Positions 9,905 through 20,334 of a stretch of DNA of 64,000 nucleotides are shown here, piece by piece; the first letter of the stretch is position 1; every line of letters begins with the position of its first letter. A program made the translations under genes and the position numbers. The notes under the pieces are model-generated. The model was not told the DNA's origin. It saw nothing but the letters and a program-made list of their open reading frames with translations, and searched no databases. Source of the DNA: Phaeotremella fagi (Eukaryota > Basidiomycota > Tremellomycetes > Tremellales > Phaeotremellaceae); assembly GCA_001599715.1 (NCBI GenBank), contig BCHU01000006.1:974765-1038764 (forward strand). Direction: 5' to 3'.

Positions 9905-10223
9905 TACTTTTTTATTGGATGCATGGTTATTTGGTTGTTGGAGACATAACACTCGTGATCGACTCGACTCGACCCGACATCAGATCTGATGCATGGGCAC
10001 GAGGTAAACTCATGTAGCATTCGAGCCCGAGTTGGGTCAAATCCAACTTACTACTTTTGTCCTCGTGTGTGCGTGACGTGAAGTACTGTGTACTGTGTGT
10101 TATGCTGTCGCCGTGTTCTCGATGTTCACTCAAGTGAAGTTCAGATTCAATCAACACTTTGTTGTTTTTCTTATCCAACAGCTAGAGTTAACAAATAGAA
10201 AGCACCATCGAGACTCTCCCGAC
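9905..10223. promoter_or_regulatory. Divergent promoter region
   Basis: This 319-nt interval separates divergent start codons. It carries GACTCGACTCGACCCGACATCAG-like short direct repeats near 9960-9980 (GACTC units) and GTACTGTGTACTGTG near 10083-10097. Role assumed from position. Confidence 0.4.
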
Positions 10224-11438
10224 ATGGATCAATCACCCAAAGAACCTATCACATTCCCCAAAGAAGTCTTGATCAACATCCTTTCGTTCGTCAAATACAA
10301 AGACATTTCCCACAAATGGCTCATCGTCTCCAAAGAATTCTTCGAGATAGTCGGACAAAGACTTTATAAACATCTAACACTTGAAAAAAATCCTTGTCCA
10401 ACCTGGTTTCTCGATCTCGATGAAGAAAATGGGAAATTCGAAAATATCAACAGCTCCTCGGGTAATAAAGAAACTTTCAAATCAATCCTACTTGGATACA
10501 TTCGTTATCTTACTATTCCGAGTTCACTTTATCATTCTTCTTTCGGTTTTGGGGAACGATTCGGAGAGCACAAAGAATTATATAATAAATGCAGAGTGCA
10601 AATGAGATCAATCCGCAAATTCGAGAGAGATATATCAATGACCCGTCTGCAAGGTCTCCTTAAAATCAAAATTCTACGATTGTCACCAACTTATGATGAC
10701 CATCGTATGTGGTTCGACGCTTTACAATCCGGACAAATACCCAGCATGAAGTGCAAGGTTGTCGTACTCCAAAATTTGTCAATCAGTGATTCGTTAACTG
10801 CTGGTCTTCCACAAATTTTATCACAGACGACCGAAAAAGTCATCCTAATTTTACGAGACACTCTCGCAGCAAAGCCTGGATATCAAAACGAATTCGTTCC
10901 AGCTTTTACGGGGCAATACCAGAAAAGGAACGGAAAAGCGTATGAAGGTATATGGCCTCTTCCTTGCCTTCCTCGTAACGTAAACGAATTGGAAATCATT
11001 TTTCATGGGTACACGAATCAATTCATCCTTCCGACTGGTGACAAGTATTTTCCGTCGCGCAACATTTCTAGGGCATTTCGGGTTCGAAAGATGGATTGGC
11101 TTTCTATGTTATTCACCTCCATTGGTCTCGCGTTCTCCGACCAAGCATATAGGTTGAAGATAGTCAATAGTGATTCAATCGCATATCGTCATCAATTTCT
11201 CAATCCTTTGGGTCCAGAAGAAACGCCGACAACTATCAAAGACAATATTCCGGTCATTCAAAACTATCTGGAGGATTTCGTCAGAGAGTTCATGACAAAC
11301 CGAGGTGATGACGATGATAAGATCAAGGAGAAGCTGGGAGATATTGAGTTTATCGAGAGGGAAGAATATATCAGGAGTGGCAGAGCTGTTGGTGTTTTTG
11401 ATCCCGAAGACCATTTCTGGCTGCTAGATGAGCAATAA
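10224..11438 (+). CDS. F-box-like protein, tandem family member 1
   Basis: Single exon, 404 residues from the ATG at 10224, where the F-box begins shortly after. The N-terminal F-box-like motif (residues 11-55) reads FPKEVLINILSFVKYKDIS, then WLIVSKEFFEIVG and RLYKHL. The family then shares a central IWPLPCLP...ELEIIFHG block, a later KIVNSDSI, and a C-terminal EYIRSGRAVGVFDPED. F-box proteins usually recruit substrates to SKP1-cullin ubiquitin ligases, but no known substrate-binding repeat (WD40, LRR, Kelch) is visible. It is the most diverged member of the array, with insertions at about residues 95-150 and 215-260. Confidence 0.75.
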   Translation: MDQSPKEPITFPKEVLINILSFVKYKDISHKWLIVSKEFFEIVGQRLYKHLTLEKNPCPTWFLDLDEENGKFENINSSSGNKETFKSILLGYIRYLTIPSSLYHSSFGFGERFGEHKELYNKCRVQMRSIRKFERDISMTRLQGLLKIKILRLSPTYDDHRMWFDALQSGQIPSMKCKVVVLQNLSISDSLTAGLPQILSQTTEKVILILRDTLAAKPGYQNEFVPAFTGQYQKRNGKAYEGIWPLPCLPRNVNELEIIFHGYTNQFILPTGDKYFPSRNISRAFRVRKMDWLSMLFTSIGLAFSDQAYRLKIVNSDSIAYRHQFLNPLGPEETPTTIKDNIPVIQNYLEDFVREFMTNRGDDDDKIKEKLGDIEFIEREEYIRSGRAVGVFDPEDHFWLLDEQ

Positions 11439-12641
11439 TTATGTACATGTACTTAGGGGATGGATCTGTAATAGTATCTTGGAGGTACTCGTACTTTGGG
11501 TACAGTATTTACGTCCCAATAATTAATGCTGCCAATTGAGAGTTTAGCTCGTCATGGGTTAGTTACCATGCAGAACTGAATTTATGTACAACAACATCAT
11601 TACGAACCTCCCATAAATCAGAAAACTGTCTTACTGGACATATTTCAGGTAGGTCACTGTGTTCCTGAGAAGCTGAAAATTTTCCTTAGGCATTGCTAGA
11701 CTTGGCAACGCGCTGTCACAATCGGTACAGAGACATTAAACTAGACTTCCATTCATTCTAGGAGTGTCATTCCTGTCATCGTCATCGTTGCTGCCGTTAT
11801 TATCATGGTTGTTGTTCTGTTCCTGAATGCTTGAATAGGACTGTGGGGTTAGAAGTGTCCATTAAAACGATGCCGATCACTCAATTCTAAAATCTGCTAA
11901 ATTCAAGTATGTGTTGGTTAAAATCAATAGCTGAACCGAAATCACCACCAATCAATATCGAATCATGAGTAGGCGAGTTGCTGAATTAGATCAGGAGTTC
12001 ATACAGAGTGGATACAGAGTGGAATTTGAAGGATTTCTTACGATGCAGGGATCGAGGAATTGATTATTTCGGTCCTGCCAGTTAGGCCGATTCCTTCCTT
12101 TAGGGTTAGCAAAAAATAATCGGCGATCCCACAACCGTTACTTAACTTGGTAACGTACTTGAAAAATCTAGGATAACTTAGGAGAAAGAGAGTAACTAGT
12201 GATAAGGGATAATCGCTGTACTCATTTCTTGGTATTACCCTACGGTCGCAGTCGGAGGTTTTCTGGACCATAAGGTAAGTGAAGTCAATTACCAACTTGT
12301 GGTAATTTCGTCTTTTAACGTTCTTTCAATGTATCATGACCTGAGTCTACCTGACTCGGAGTTCGGAGTTCGAAAGATTGCTCTCCGCAACCACTCAAGT
12401 CACCTAGGTACCTTAGTCATTATTAGGTCACCTTATTCGGATCCTCAATGATTTTCAGGGCACAAAACATATTCACTGGAATCTTTTACGTTAGTTCCAT
12501 TGTTGTTTTCCTTTTTTTTCTTGGAGAAAGAAATGGCGAAGCACCCTTGTTTGTTGAATTTTCTATAAGTACCCCCTTCAACGCATAGTTTACTTATCTA
12601 AGTCCAACAAGTTAATCTTCCATACTTTATTCAATTCTACA
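11439..12641. other. 1.2-kb intergenic region, no gene recognised
   Basis: The gap between F-box member 1 and the lectin gene has only short frames with poor composition. TA-rich sequence with TATAAG near 12562 lies before the lectin start, and a T-tract (about 12513-12520) precedes it. No repeat family or RNA gene is recognised; an unspotted ncRNA cannot be excluded. Confidence 0.45.
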
Positions 12642-13500
12642 ATGTTCTTTTTCAACAACGCGCTCATCTTGTTAACTATCTTTGCAAGTTCAGTCTCGGC
12701 AATAGCCATCCCAGAAGACTCGGTTGCACCCCGTTCAAACGCTGAAGCGATTCAACGTGGTCTTCCACTAGTCAGACCCAAGTCAGTACCCAACCGTAAG
12801 TCTTTACATCGGTTTATAGACTCTGCTAACATCTGTGTACTGTAGGTGCGAACGTTGGTAACGCCACGTACGTTGAGCAATTCAAGCGAACTCCCATCAG
12901 ACGTGCTGCTGCTTCGTCTACCCCCTCGCCGTAAGTTTTGAGAATACACACGAATACAACCGGTCTCTGAAACGATCCTTTAGAACAGCTGGAACCTCTG
13001 GTCAATTCTCAGGATCCTGCACAGGTATCACTTACAGTGCAGCAGTTTTATCAGGAAACTGTATTGACAACGATGGTGTATCTGACCCAACAACCCTAAA
13101 CCTCAACAGTTACCTGTCAGTTCTTCGTTTACGTTGTCAAATGACTTGGATCCTCCTAACTGACCATTTACAGTGGTTCAAGTATAGCTAACAATGGTGA
13201 ATTCATCTGTGGGGCCGGAAACAGCGGGTTTGCCTCAGGACCCTGTCAAAGTTGTTCTATTACCGGAACAGTTCTTACCTGCAATTGTTATGGTGGAAAC
13301 TTCCAACCCAGATCAGTCAGCTATGACCTTAGTGAGTCAACCTTTACCTTGTTCTGTTTTGATGATGGACGAATCACTGACGAACGTTCTCTCCGACTTG
13401 ATAGATAATTGTGTCGGTAACAACAGTGAGTCATGCTGTAATTGAAGTGCGATTACATAAACTGATAACTCCAGATGGTGCATTCTATGTGGACCGTTAA
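12642..13500 (+). CDS. Secreted cyanovirin-N-like lectin, 6 exons
   Basis: Exons 12642-12795, 12846-12930, 12984-13115, 13174-13331, 13405-13425 and 13475-13500 close in frame to 191 residues. A signal peptide is clear (residues 1-20, hydrophobic ILLTIFASSVSA). A dibasic, possibly Kex2-cleaved propeptide-like region follows (VEQFKRTPIRRAAAS). The rest matches the CVNH fold with paired Cys and repeat hallmarks: GQFSGSCTGITY, LNLNSYLGSSSIANNGEF, then SCSITGTVLTCNC and YDLNNCVGNNNGAF. CVNH domains bind high-mannose glycans in characterised members. The 21-nt exon 5 and 26-nt exon 6 encode the final strand. It interrupts the F-box-like array. A surface or extracellular glycan-binding role is inferred. 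Confidence 0.8.
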
Positions 13501-14128
13501 GGGAGACTTGAATGCCTGGTGTGGGAACGGACAATTTTATCCAGAAAGAAGTCGGATTTGCATTTAGCTACTTGTTGGTCGTCGCCGACAGAAGGCAATC
13601 AGGCCATATGCACCTTTCTTTCCCCAACAAATTTCCGCTGTGGTTCAATTTTCTTCAAATAGCTCCCGTCCTTCGGAACGGTCATTGTAAAGCCCCAGCG
13701 ATTAGCATAAGGATATGTCTGAGGTCTAACTACTTATACTCAAACACTCATCGTACCAGATTATAAATCTTCTCTGGCCACAAGCATAATGGCATACAGC
13801 ACAAAAACCTTGTGCCACTCACCGTCTCCAAAGCGTTTGTTCAAATCCTCGAATTTTTGTTCTACTGGAATTTGCGACTCTCAGAAGATCTTACTTGATT
13901 TGTCAAGCGACAATGTTATTATTGCTGGATCGTTTCTGATTTTGCCACTACAACTTTGCCACCCAACCATTTCGCAGTTGCAGTTGTTGTTTCACGTTTC
14001 ATCAGCAAATACGATCAACTCTTTCCTCCTATCATCTTTCTACATCAATTCAACTCAATTGTCAGTATCCACCAATACAGTGAATCAATCTTGTACACAA
14101 TCTACCACACTTGGCCAGCACCTGAATC
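13501..14128. other. Intergenic region, nothing convincing
   Basis: About 630 nt. A frame from 13789 overlaps the start of the next gene and is Ser/Leu-rich without homology to the paralogues, so I treat it as chance. A pyrimidine-rich leader precedes the ATG at 14129. Confidence 0.45.
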
Positions 14129-15268
14129 ATGAGCTCATCATCCTCACTAACGAAACCAACACCTAATATCCCCGACGATTTAATACCCATCATCATTTCA
14201 CACCTCGACGACAAAGATATTTCCCATCAATGGCTCACCATCTCGAAATGTTTCTTTGAACACGTCGGAAGAAGACTCTATAAACATCTCAAAGTTTGTA
14301 AGAATGAATCACCAACTTGGTTCCTCGATTTATCCCTACTTTCAAACGACGGTCAAAATCAAAATGGTGAACCAACCTTCAAATCCACTTTGCTCAGTTA
14401 TGTAGAATACTTGGATATATCACGTTCAGTCGGAAGGACCACTTACACACTTCCAAATATCGACCAAAAGCTACCAGTAGTCGATCTTCGGAATGTCGTG
14501 AATCGCGTTAAGATCTTACAATTAACCCCTGTTCATGGGAAAATCCTAGGATTCGGTCTGTTCAAATCCGGCAACACAAGGAATTTGGATTGCGATACTG
14601 TGGTTCTTTCAAATCTCTCACTTGCATTACCGATCGAATCCAAAGACCTGGTAGCATCTTTACCTAGAAATACAACGAAACTGGTGATGATTATCCGGGA
14701 TGAGACTTCAGAACCGGTATTGGCTCTCCGACCAGAATGGGTACGAGGATCCGAATACACCTGTATTTGGCCCTTACCCAAAATTCCCACTGGTATTCGA
14801 GAGTTGGAGATCATTTTCCATTCCGAAATACCGTCTCTATTTCTCTGTCAGCCACTTGATCATTATCGTTCTCACTACACGACGCGTGGGGACAGTGAAC
14901 TTGTCGACGATTGGGTATCTGGATTTTTGAACTCTGTCGCTTTGACGGTTTGTAACAGTAACCTCAAAATAACTATGGTCAACATCGACTCGATTCCTGC
15001 CGGACACTTCGTGAATCATAAACAGCCTAATTTTCCTGGTCGTATACACGTTTTACGCAGAAATCTATATCGTTTAGCCACGAAACTTATGATGCAGAAG
15101 GGTGCTGAGAAAGAGGAGATCATCAGTAAACTTGACAACATTATTTTTATGGAAAGGCAGGAATACGTGGAAAGCGGACGAGGGATAGGGATATTTGAAC
15201 CTGAAATAAAACCAAAAGGCCCGAGCTGGCTAGGAAGTACTATTCAGCCGGATTATTCAGCCGAATAG
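14129..15268 (+). CDS. F-box-like protein, tandem family member 2
   Basis: Single exon, 379 residues. The F-box-like N-terminus is IPDDLIPIIISHLDDKDIS, followed by WLTISKCFFEHVGRRLYKHLK and SPTWFLDL. It shares the central block (IWPLPKIPTGIRELEIIFH), MVNIDSIPAGHF, and the C-terminal EYVESGRGIGIFEPE. It is closest to member 4 at 17150, sharing long identical N-terminal stretches, so those two are probably the most recent duplicates. No membrane segment or signal peptide. A ubiquitin-ligase adaptor role is inferred from the F-box only. Confidence 0.75.
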   Translation: MSSSSSLTKPTPNIPDDLIPIIISHLDDKDISHQWLTISKCFFEHVGRRLYKHLKVCKNESPTWFLDLSLLSNDGQNQNGEPTFKSTLLSYVEYLDISRSVGRTTYTLPNIDQKLPVVDLRNVVNRVKILQLTPVHGKILGFGLFKSGNTRNLDCDTVVLSNLSLALPIESKDLVASLPRNTTKLVMIIRDETSEPVLALRPEWVRGSEYTCIWPLPKIPTGIRELEIIFHSEIPSLFLCQPLDHYRSHYTTRGDSELVDDWVSGFLNSVALTVCNSNLKITMVNIDSIPAGHFVNHKQPNFPGRIHVLRRNLYRLATKLMMQKGAEKEEIISKLDNIIFMERQEYVESGRGIGIFEPEIKPKGPSWLGSTIQPDYSAE

Positions 15269-15686
15269 GACGATGACAGATTAAGAACTGGGGAGAAGTT
15301 TTGACGATTCAAGGACGTAGTGGTTCGAAAGGTAGTGTGGGAGGAGGGATTTGTAATGTATCTGGGTATGAAACTTGTAGACTTCATGTAGTGTTAGATG
15401 TAATTGTGGGGAGCTTTGTGAAGTTTACACAAGTACTGTAGGTGATGATTGATACGGCTAGTCGGAATTGAATGGAGTCAACCCTCCTTGCACGATTGAT
15501 TGCGGTGCCACTTTGAAAATGCTCAAATTTCTTTCTCGACACATCCATCACTCATTCTTACTTTCTTTCAACAATCTTCATCATCCACATTAGATATAAT
15601 CTCTTCATGAAGATCTGACACATATAGCAGATCATCAAAACAACCTAATACCTCACCTCAGTGCTGAAACAGCTATCAAATTCACA
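15269..15686. other. Intergenic spacer in F-box array
   Basis: A 418-nt spacer with the 3' UTR of member 2 and a pyrimidine/A-rich leader before member 3. No frame or repeat recognised. Confidence 0.45.
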
Positions 15687-16796
15687 ATGAATCGACAAAC
15701 GATTCCGAAAAAACGCTCCTTCTCCAATGATATTGTTTTCAACATCCTTTCACATCTCTCTGATAACGATCTATCCCCTTCATGGCTCATAATCAATAAA
15801 ACCTTCTTCGAAGTTGTCGGAAGTAGAATCTACCGACATTTAATCATTGATGAAAACTCTTCTATCAACTGTCTCCTCGACCTTGACGCCAAACGTGGTA
15901 GAAAACCTTCTGATGTCAATCCCAGCTTCAAGTCTGTCTTACTTGGTTATGTTCGAATTCTACAAGTCAATGCTTCTAGCCAATACGAAAAAGAAATGAT
16001 ATACAATCGCAATATTTGGCCAAATATGCCTAAAAGAAACCTCGAACCCAGAAGATTAATCAACGATAAACGAATGCTTATTTTATCGCCTATCAGTTGG
16101 AGAGAGAAGATGGATTACAAGTTGATGAAAAAGTGTGGTCTCGAGCGATTACAATACGACACCGTGGTCTTCAGAAATCTATTCATCTCTGTACCAATCG
16201 AGTCGAAGGATCTCAAAGCTATTCTCCCGGAGACAACCTCAAAGTTAATCATGGTATTCAGTGATGAATGCACTAATACAATCAGCAGTCAATATCAAAT
16301 GGCTTTTGGGTCGAGACACATTGTCGTGTGGCCAATTCCCAGAATTCCGGAATCCATCAAAGAGTTGGAAATCGTCTTCCATACTCGACGACATGAATAC
16401 TTCGATACGGATGTCGAGATCGCTGATAACTTTATCGGTACGACACTATTCAAAGGGTGGAATCTCAATTGGTTAACTGGGTTGTTAAACTCGATTACCC
16501 TCAGCTTTTCCAAAAACACATTCAAATTGACAATGGTCAATGTTGACGCGATCATCATTTTTTATGATTATCCAATGGATCTTAGTTGTCACCCTTCCCC
16601 TTCTGAACCTGTCAAGGAGTATTTGGAAGGAAGCGTCCGAGGTTTGTTGGAAGGAGATGGACGAAGTGAGGAGGAGATTCTGGCAAAACTGAGTGACATC
16701 ACTTTCGTCGAGAAGGAGATCTACGCAAGTACTGGAAGAGGAGCAGGAATCTTCGATTCAGAAGATGACCCCTCCTGGTTACCAAAGAGTTTCTGA
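15687..16796 (+). CDS. F-box-like protein, tandem family member 3
   Basis: Single exon, 369 residues. The F-box-like segment FSNDIVFNILSHLSDNDLS is followed by WLIINKTFFEVVG and RIYRHL. Family blocks: VVFRNLFISVPIESKDLKA, VWPIPRIPESIKELEIVFH, MVNVDAI and IYASTGRGAGIFDSED. It has its own insertion at about residues 100-125 (RNIWPNMPKRNLEPRRL). Head-to-tail with its neighbours. Function as for the family: putative SCF adaptor with an unrecognised substrate domain. Confidence 0.75.
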   Translation: MNRQTIPKKRSFSNDIVFNILSHLSDNDLSPSWLIINKTFFEVVGSRIYRHLIIDENSSINCLLDLDAKRGRKPSDVNPSFKSVLLGYVRILQVNASSQYEKEMIYNRNIWPNMPKRNLEPRRLINDKRMLILSPISWREKMDYKLMKKCGLERLQYDTVVFRNLFISVPIESKDLKAILPETTSKLIMVFSDECTNTISSQYQMAFGSRHIVVWPIPRIPESIKELEIVFHTRRHEYFDTDVEIADNFIGTTLFKGWNLNWLTGLLNSITLSFSKNTFKLTMVNVDAIIIFYDYPMDLSCHPSPSEPVKEYLEGSVRGLLEGDGRSEEEILAKLSDITFVEKEIYASTGRGAGIFDSEDDPSWLPKSF

Positions 16797-17149
16797 GATG
16801 AAGTCATCCGAGAGACGTATAGTAGTATCTGTTGATTATGTAGATCGAGAATTTACTGTTGAATATACGTTCCCTTTCGTTTTTGTCTCCTCCTTTTTCC
16901 GATTTTCAGTATTTAGTATGATATGATCTGATATTTATATCAAGTGTTCAAAAGATCCCTTCATCGTTCAAAAGATTGCTTCATCATTCAAGTTCTGCAT
17001 CAAATACACATGCCTGAGAAGTCACGTCGCGTACCTCCTTCCACGCTACACATCGGTACATGTAGTGTTTCATCAACACACACATCACGACTTCTTCATT
17101 CTCAACATCCAAATCTTTCAATCGACCATTACCAATAAACCCTCCAAAA
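16797..17149. other. Intergenic spacer in F-box array
   Basis: A 353-nt spacer containing the direct repeat GTTCAAAAGAT at about 16944 and 16968, 24 nt apart. No gene is recognised. Confidence 0.45.
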
Positions 17150-18247
17150 ATGAGACGAGCCCCGCCATTACCAAAACCAAAACCAAGCATCCCTGATGAT
17201 CTCATACCAAACATAATCTTCTACCTCGAAGACGAAGAAATATCCCATCATTGGCTCACAATCTCCAAAACCTTCTTCGAACACGTCGGACGAAGACTAT
17301 ACAAACATCTTAAAATCCGCGAGAACGTTTCTCCAACTTGGTTCCTCGACTTATCCCGAGGTAACGATGAACCTACTCTCAAATCCAGTCTACTTCGTCA
17401 CGTTGAATATCTGGATATCTCGCGTTCAGTCGGTAAACTCACTTACACCAACAACAACAAAAAGAGGCCAGTGATTGATCTCCAAAATATCGTCAATCCT
17501 ATCAAAATCTTACGGTTGTCACCTGTTTACAATGGGTCGATGAAATTTGGTATCTTCAAATCAGCTAAAATCAAGAATTTAGATTGTGAAACGGTGGTTT
17601 TGTCGAATTTGTCACTCGGTTGGCCGATTGAATCAAACATTTTAACGCAAATTATACCAAAGAGCGCAACAAAATTAGTCATGATCATCAACGATCAAAT
17701 CTCGGAATTCTCGTTGGGTCTTCGACAGGCGTGGCCTTCAGGAATCGGATACGGTTGTCTTTGGCCATTTCCCAAAATTCCCAATAGTCTAACAGAGCTG
17801 GAAATCATCTTCAATCCTATCACATCAGGGGACTCGATTTTTGGTCATCGTTTTGATCCCCAAATGTTTTATGAGACGGTTGATTCGGAAAGTGAGCTGG
17901 AGAATGATTGGGCGGCGGCTTTTATGAATTCAATAGCGTTGTTGGTGTCCAACACTTCACTGCGAATCACATTGGTCAACATTGACTCAGTTCCAGAATA
18001 TTGTTTTAAGGATTTCGCAGACCCTAATTTTGCTGGTGTACCTGTTGTCTTGACAAGATCATTAAGAAGATCGATAATTTTCAACATGAGGTCAAGGAAG
18101 GCTACGGACAAGGAAATCAGTGGTAGACTGGATAAGGTTGTTGTATTGAAGAAACGAGAATACGTTGAAGCTGGCAGAGATAGCGGTATATTGGATCCTG
18201 AAACGGATCCAATTTGGTTTCGTTTGATACGCTTGAATATATGGTAA
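17150..18247 (+). CDS. F-box-like protein, tandem family member 4
   Basis: Single exon, 365 residues. N-terminus: IPDDLIPNIIFYLEDEEIS, then WLTISKTFFEHVGRRLYKHLK. Family blocks: VEYLDISRSVGKLTY, VVLSNLSLGWPIES, LWPFPKIPNSLTELEIIF, LVNIDSVPEYCF and EYVEAGRDSGILDPE. It is very similar to member 2 in the N-terminal third but more diverged later, which suggests different constraints on the F-box and the C-terminal domain. No known substrate-recognition repeat. Confidence 0.75.
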   Translation: MRRAPPLPKPKPSIPDDLIPNIIFYLEDEEISHHWLTISKTFFEHVGRRLYKHLKIRENVSPTWFLDLSRGNDEPTLKSSLLRHVEYLDISRSVGKLTYTNNNKKRPVIDLQNIVNPIKILRLSPVYNGSMKFGIFKSAKIKNLDCETVVLSNLSLGWPIESNILTQIIPKSATKLVMIINDQISEFSLGLRQAWPSGIGYGCLWPFPKIPNSLTELEIIFNPITSGDSIFGHRFDPQMFYETVDSESELENDWAAAFMNSIALLVSNTSLRITLVNIDSVPEYCFKDFADPNFAGVPVVLTRSLRRSIIFNMRSRKATDKEISGRLDKVVVLKKREYVEAGRDSGILDPETDPIWFRLIRLNIW

Positions 18248-18824
18248 TGGAAGGAAGCTTGGAACGATGGTTCAATGTTTATACTATCCAGGTCAGAGTT
18301 GAGTGTGGGAATGTGTAGAAATCGAGGACTTGATTATTTTTGATATATAGCTCTGTGATGTTCTATATAAATGAAGTGGATTTTGATTCACGTTATAACG
18401 GCTATAACGCAACTAAGCACATTCAATCGATCAGAGATTAGACGAGATAAGATTGAAGAATACAAATGACAAAAAATTCAACTGGAGTGACCCCATAATC
18501 TTCAGAAGATCAAAAGGCGATTCTCATCGTAGCTCTATCAAGAAAACTGTCAGTAGACTTGAGGAGCACAATATTTACATTGCTTTACAGTGTACAGTGA
18601 GCAGCTTGGACGCAGGATGCATGCGTTTGTCAAACCAATACGATACTTGTATACGATACTGATTCTGTAGTTGGGTAAGTTTCGCCACTGAACTGCGAAT
18701 TTAGGGGTTCAAGTTTCATCCCATAAAGAGCATACATTCATTGTTCTCATTTCTCTTTTGCATTGCTCTCTATCTTACATTCCAACTCTCTTGTCAATCC
18801 CCAATCTCTGTGAGGAGATCAAAC
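18248..18824. other. Intergenic spacer in F-box array
   Basis: About 580 nt with no credible coding frame. GGCTATAACGC and GTTATAACG form a loose repeat near 18394-18410. No RNA gene recognised. Confidence 0.4.
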
Positions 18825-20070
18825 ATGGGTAGGTACAAGAACATTGACATTTTTTGATATTACAACTGACCTTTGGTAAGATCTGATATCTCAGCAAGAT
18901 CACCCCGCCGCCGAAAAGCCTTTACTACCTGACGAGCTCCTCATCAAAATCCTTTCATCCGTCAATGACTCAGATCTCTCTCCTTCACTACTTTCAGTCT
19001 CAAAGTTATTTTCGGAAGAAGTTGGGAAACGTTTATATCGAACTTTGGTCATCAAGCAGACTCATCTTCGTTGGATACTCAAGCTTGGGCCACATCAGAA
19101 GTATGAGAAAAGAATCATGGCGGACCGTCATGGGTCAATACTGAAATCTCCTTTTCTTCAACATGTCCAAATTCTCGAAATATCTCTTCGTATCGGACCC
19201 CCGATCATTTCTTCCCACTTTGCTCACTTGCCCAAGATCATGAAACCTCCTAAATCCATGACACCCATGGAGGAATTACAACGATGTATCGTGGATATCC
19301 AACATCTCAACCAGTGTCAAATCCTTCGACTCAACTTATCACCATCGAAGAAGCCGAAACCATTCTCACCGATACGGGGGGGTATGGGTTTCCACAAATT
19401 CGTCTCAAAAATCACAAGAGAATTGATTTGTGAGACGATAGTATTATCGAATGTCTCCCTTTACATCCCAATCGATGTTGACGATTTCAGCCGTCTGACG
19501 CCAAAGTCTGCAACTCGATTGGTTTTGATGTATTTAGACCAACCAGATCAGCAAGACGACGAAAAATCTCACAGCTACAGTAACCCGTATACGCCGCGTC
19601 CCTGGCTTACAGTACACTGGAATCTTCCTTCCTTTCCAAAGCACATCAAGGAATTTGAAGTCTATTTTAAAGGTCAATCAGATTGGAACGTATTTACTCT
19701 TTCACAATGGGAAAAAGATAATATGATAGCGATCGATTTGGACAGCCAGATGATGCATGACGTATGGCCAGTAAATGTTCTTGATCGACTCGCTGAATCT
19801 TTTTGTCGATCCTCATACAACCTCACGATCGTTAACATGGATTCCATACGGAATCGTCATTTCAATAACGGTCATCCAGATTTCACCACTAAAATATCAG
19901 CACTCCAAAGTGTTTTCTTCAAGGTCGTACGAGTGATGATGGCGCAAGGAGGTAGGAGTGAAGAGGAGATAGTTGAACGTTTGTGCTGTGTTAGATTTAT
20001 TACGAAGAAGGAGTATGTTTTGTCAGGAAGGGCTAAGGGGGTTTTAAACGATGATGAGATTTTCCAGTGA
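18825..20070 (+). CDS. F-box-like protein, tandem family member 5
   Basis: Proposed exons are 18825-18828 (only ATGG) and 18899-20070, giving 391 residues and restoring MDHPAAEKPLLPDELLIKIL at the N-terminus. Without the intron the ATG runs into a stop after ten codons. F-box-like motif: LPDELLIKILSSVNDSDLS, then VSKLFSEEVGKRLYRTL. Family blocks present: VVLSNVSLYIPID-like region, a diverged ELEIIF equivalent (KEFEVYF), IVNMDSIRNRHF, and EYVLSGRAKGVLNDDE. It is more diverged than members 2-4. The 4-nt first exon is inferred from frame and splice sites, so the start needs RNA evidence. It converges on NOP58. Confidence 0.65.
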
Positions 20071-20334
20071 TGGGAGTTAGAGCTCAATTCGCATCTACTA
20101 GGGTGAAATTGAAGACAAGGTGTATATAATAATCAATGTCGATGTGGAACGTAATTCTTCCAGTTCTCGCTTGCTGAATGTCAATGCAATGGAATGGCAC
20201 TCTAATATCCAAATGGTATATGATTGCATACACGAGATGACCACCTCAGAGAATTAGGATACGAATGAGAAGATGAACAAGAAAATGGATGGAAGACATG
20301 GATGAAAAGAGATGAAAGGAAGGAAAACGAAACC

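Noticed and set aside
13789..14166. 125-residue plus-strand frame
   Set aside because: It overlaps the start of F-box member 2 in another frame, is Ser/Leu-rich like a 5' leader, and has no counterpart upstream of the paralogues.
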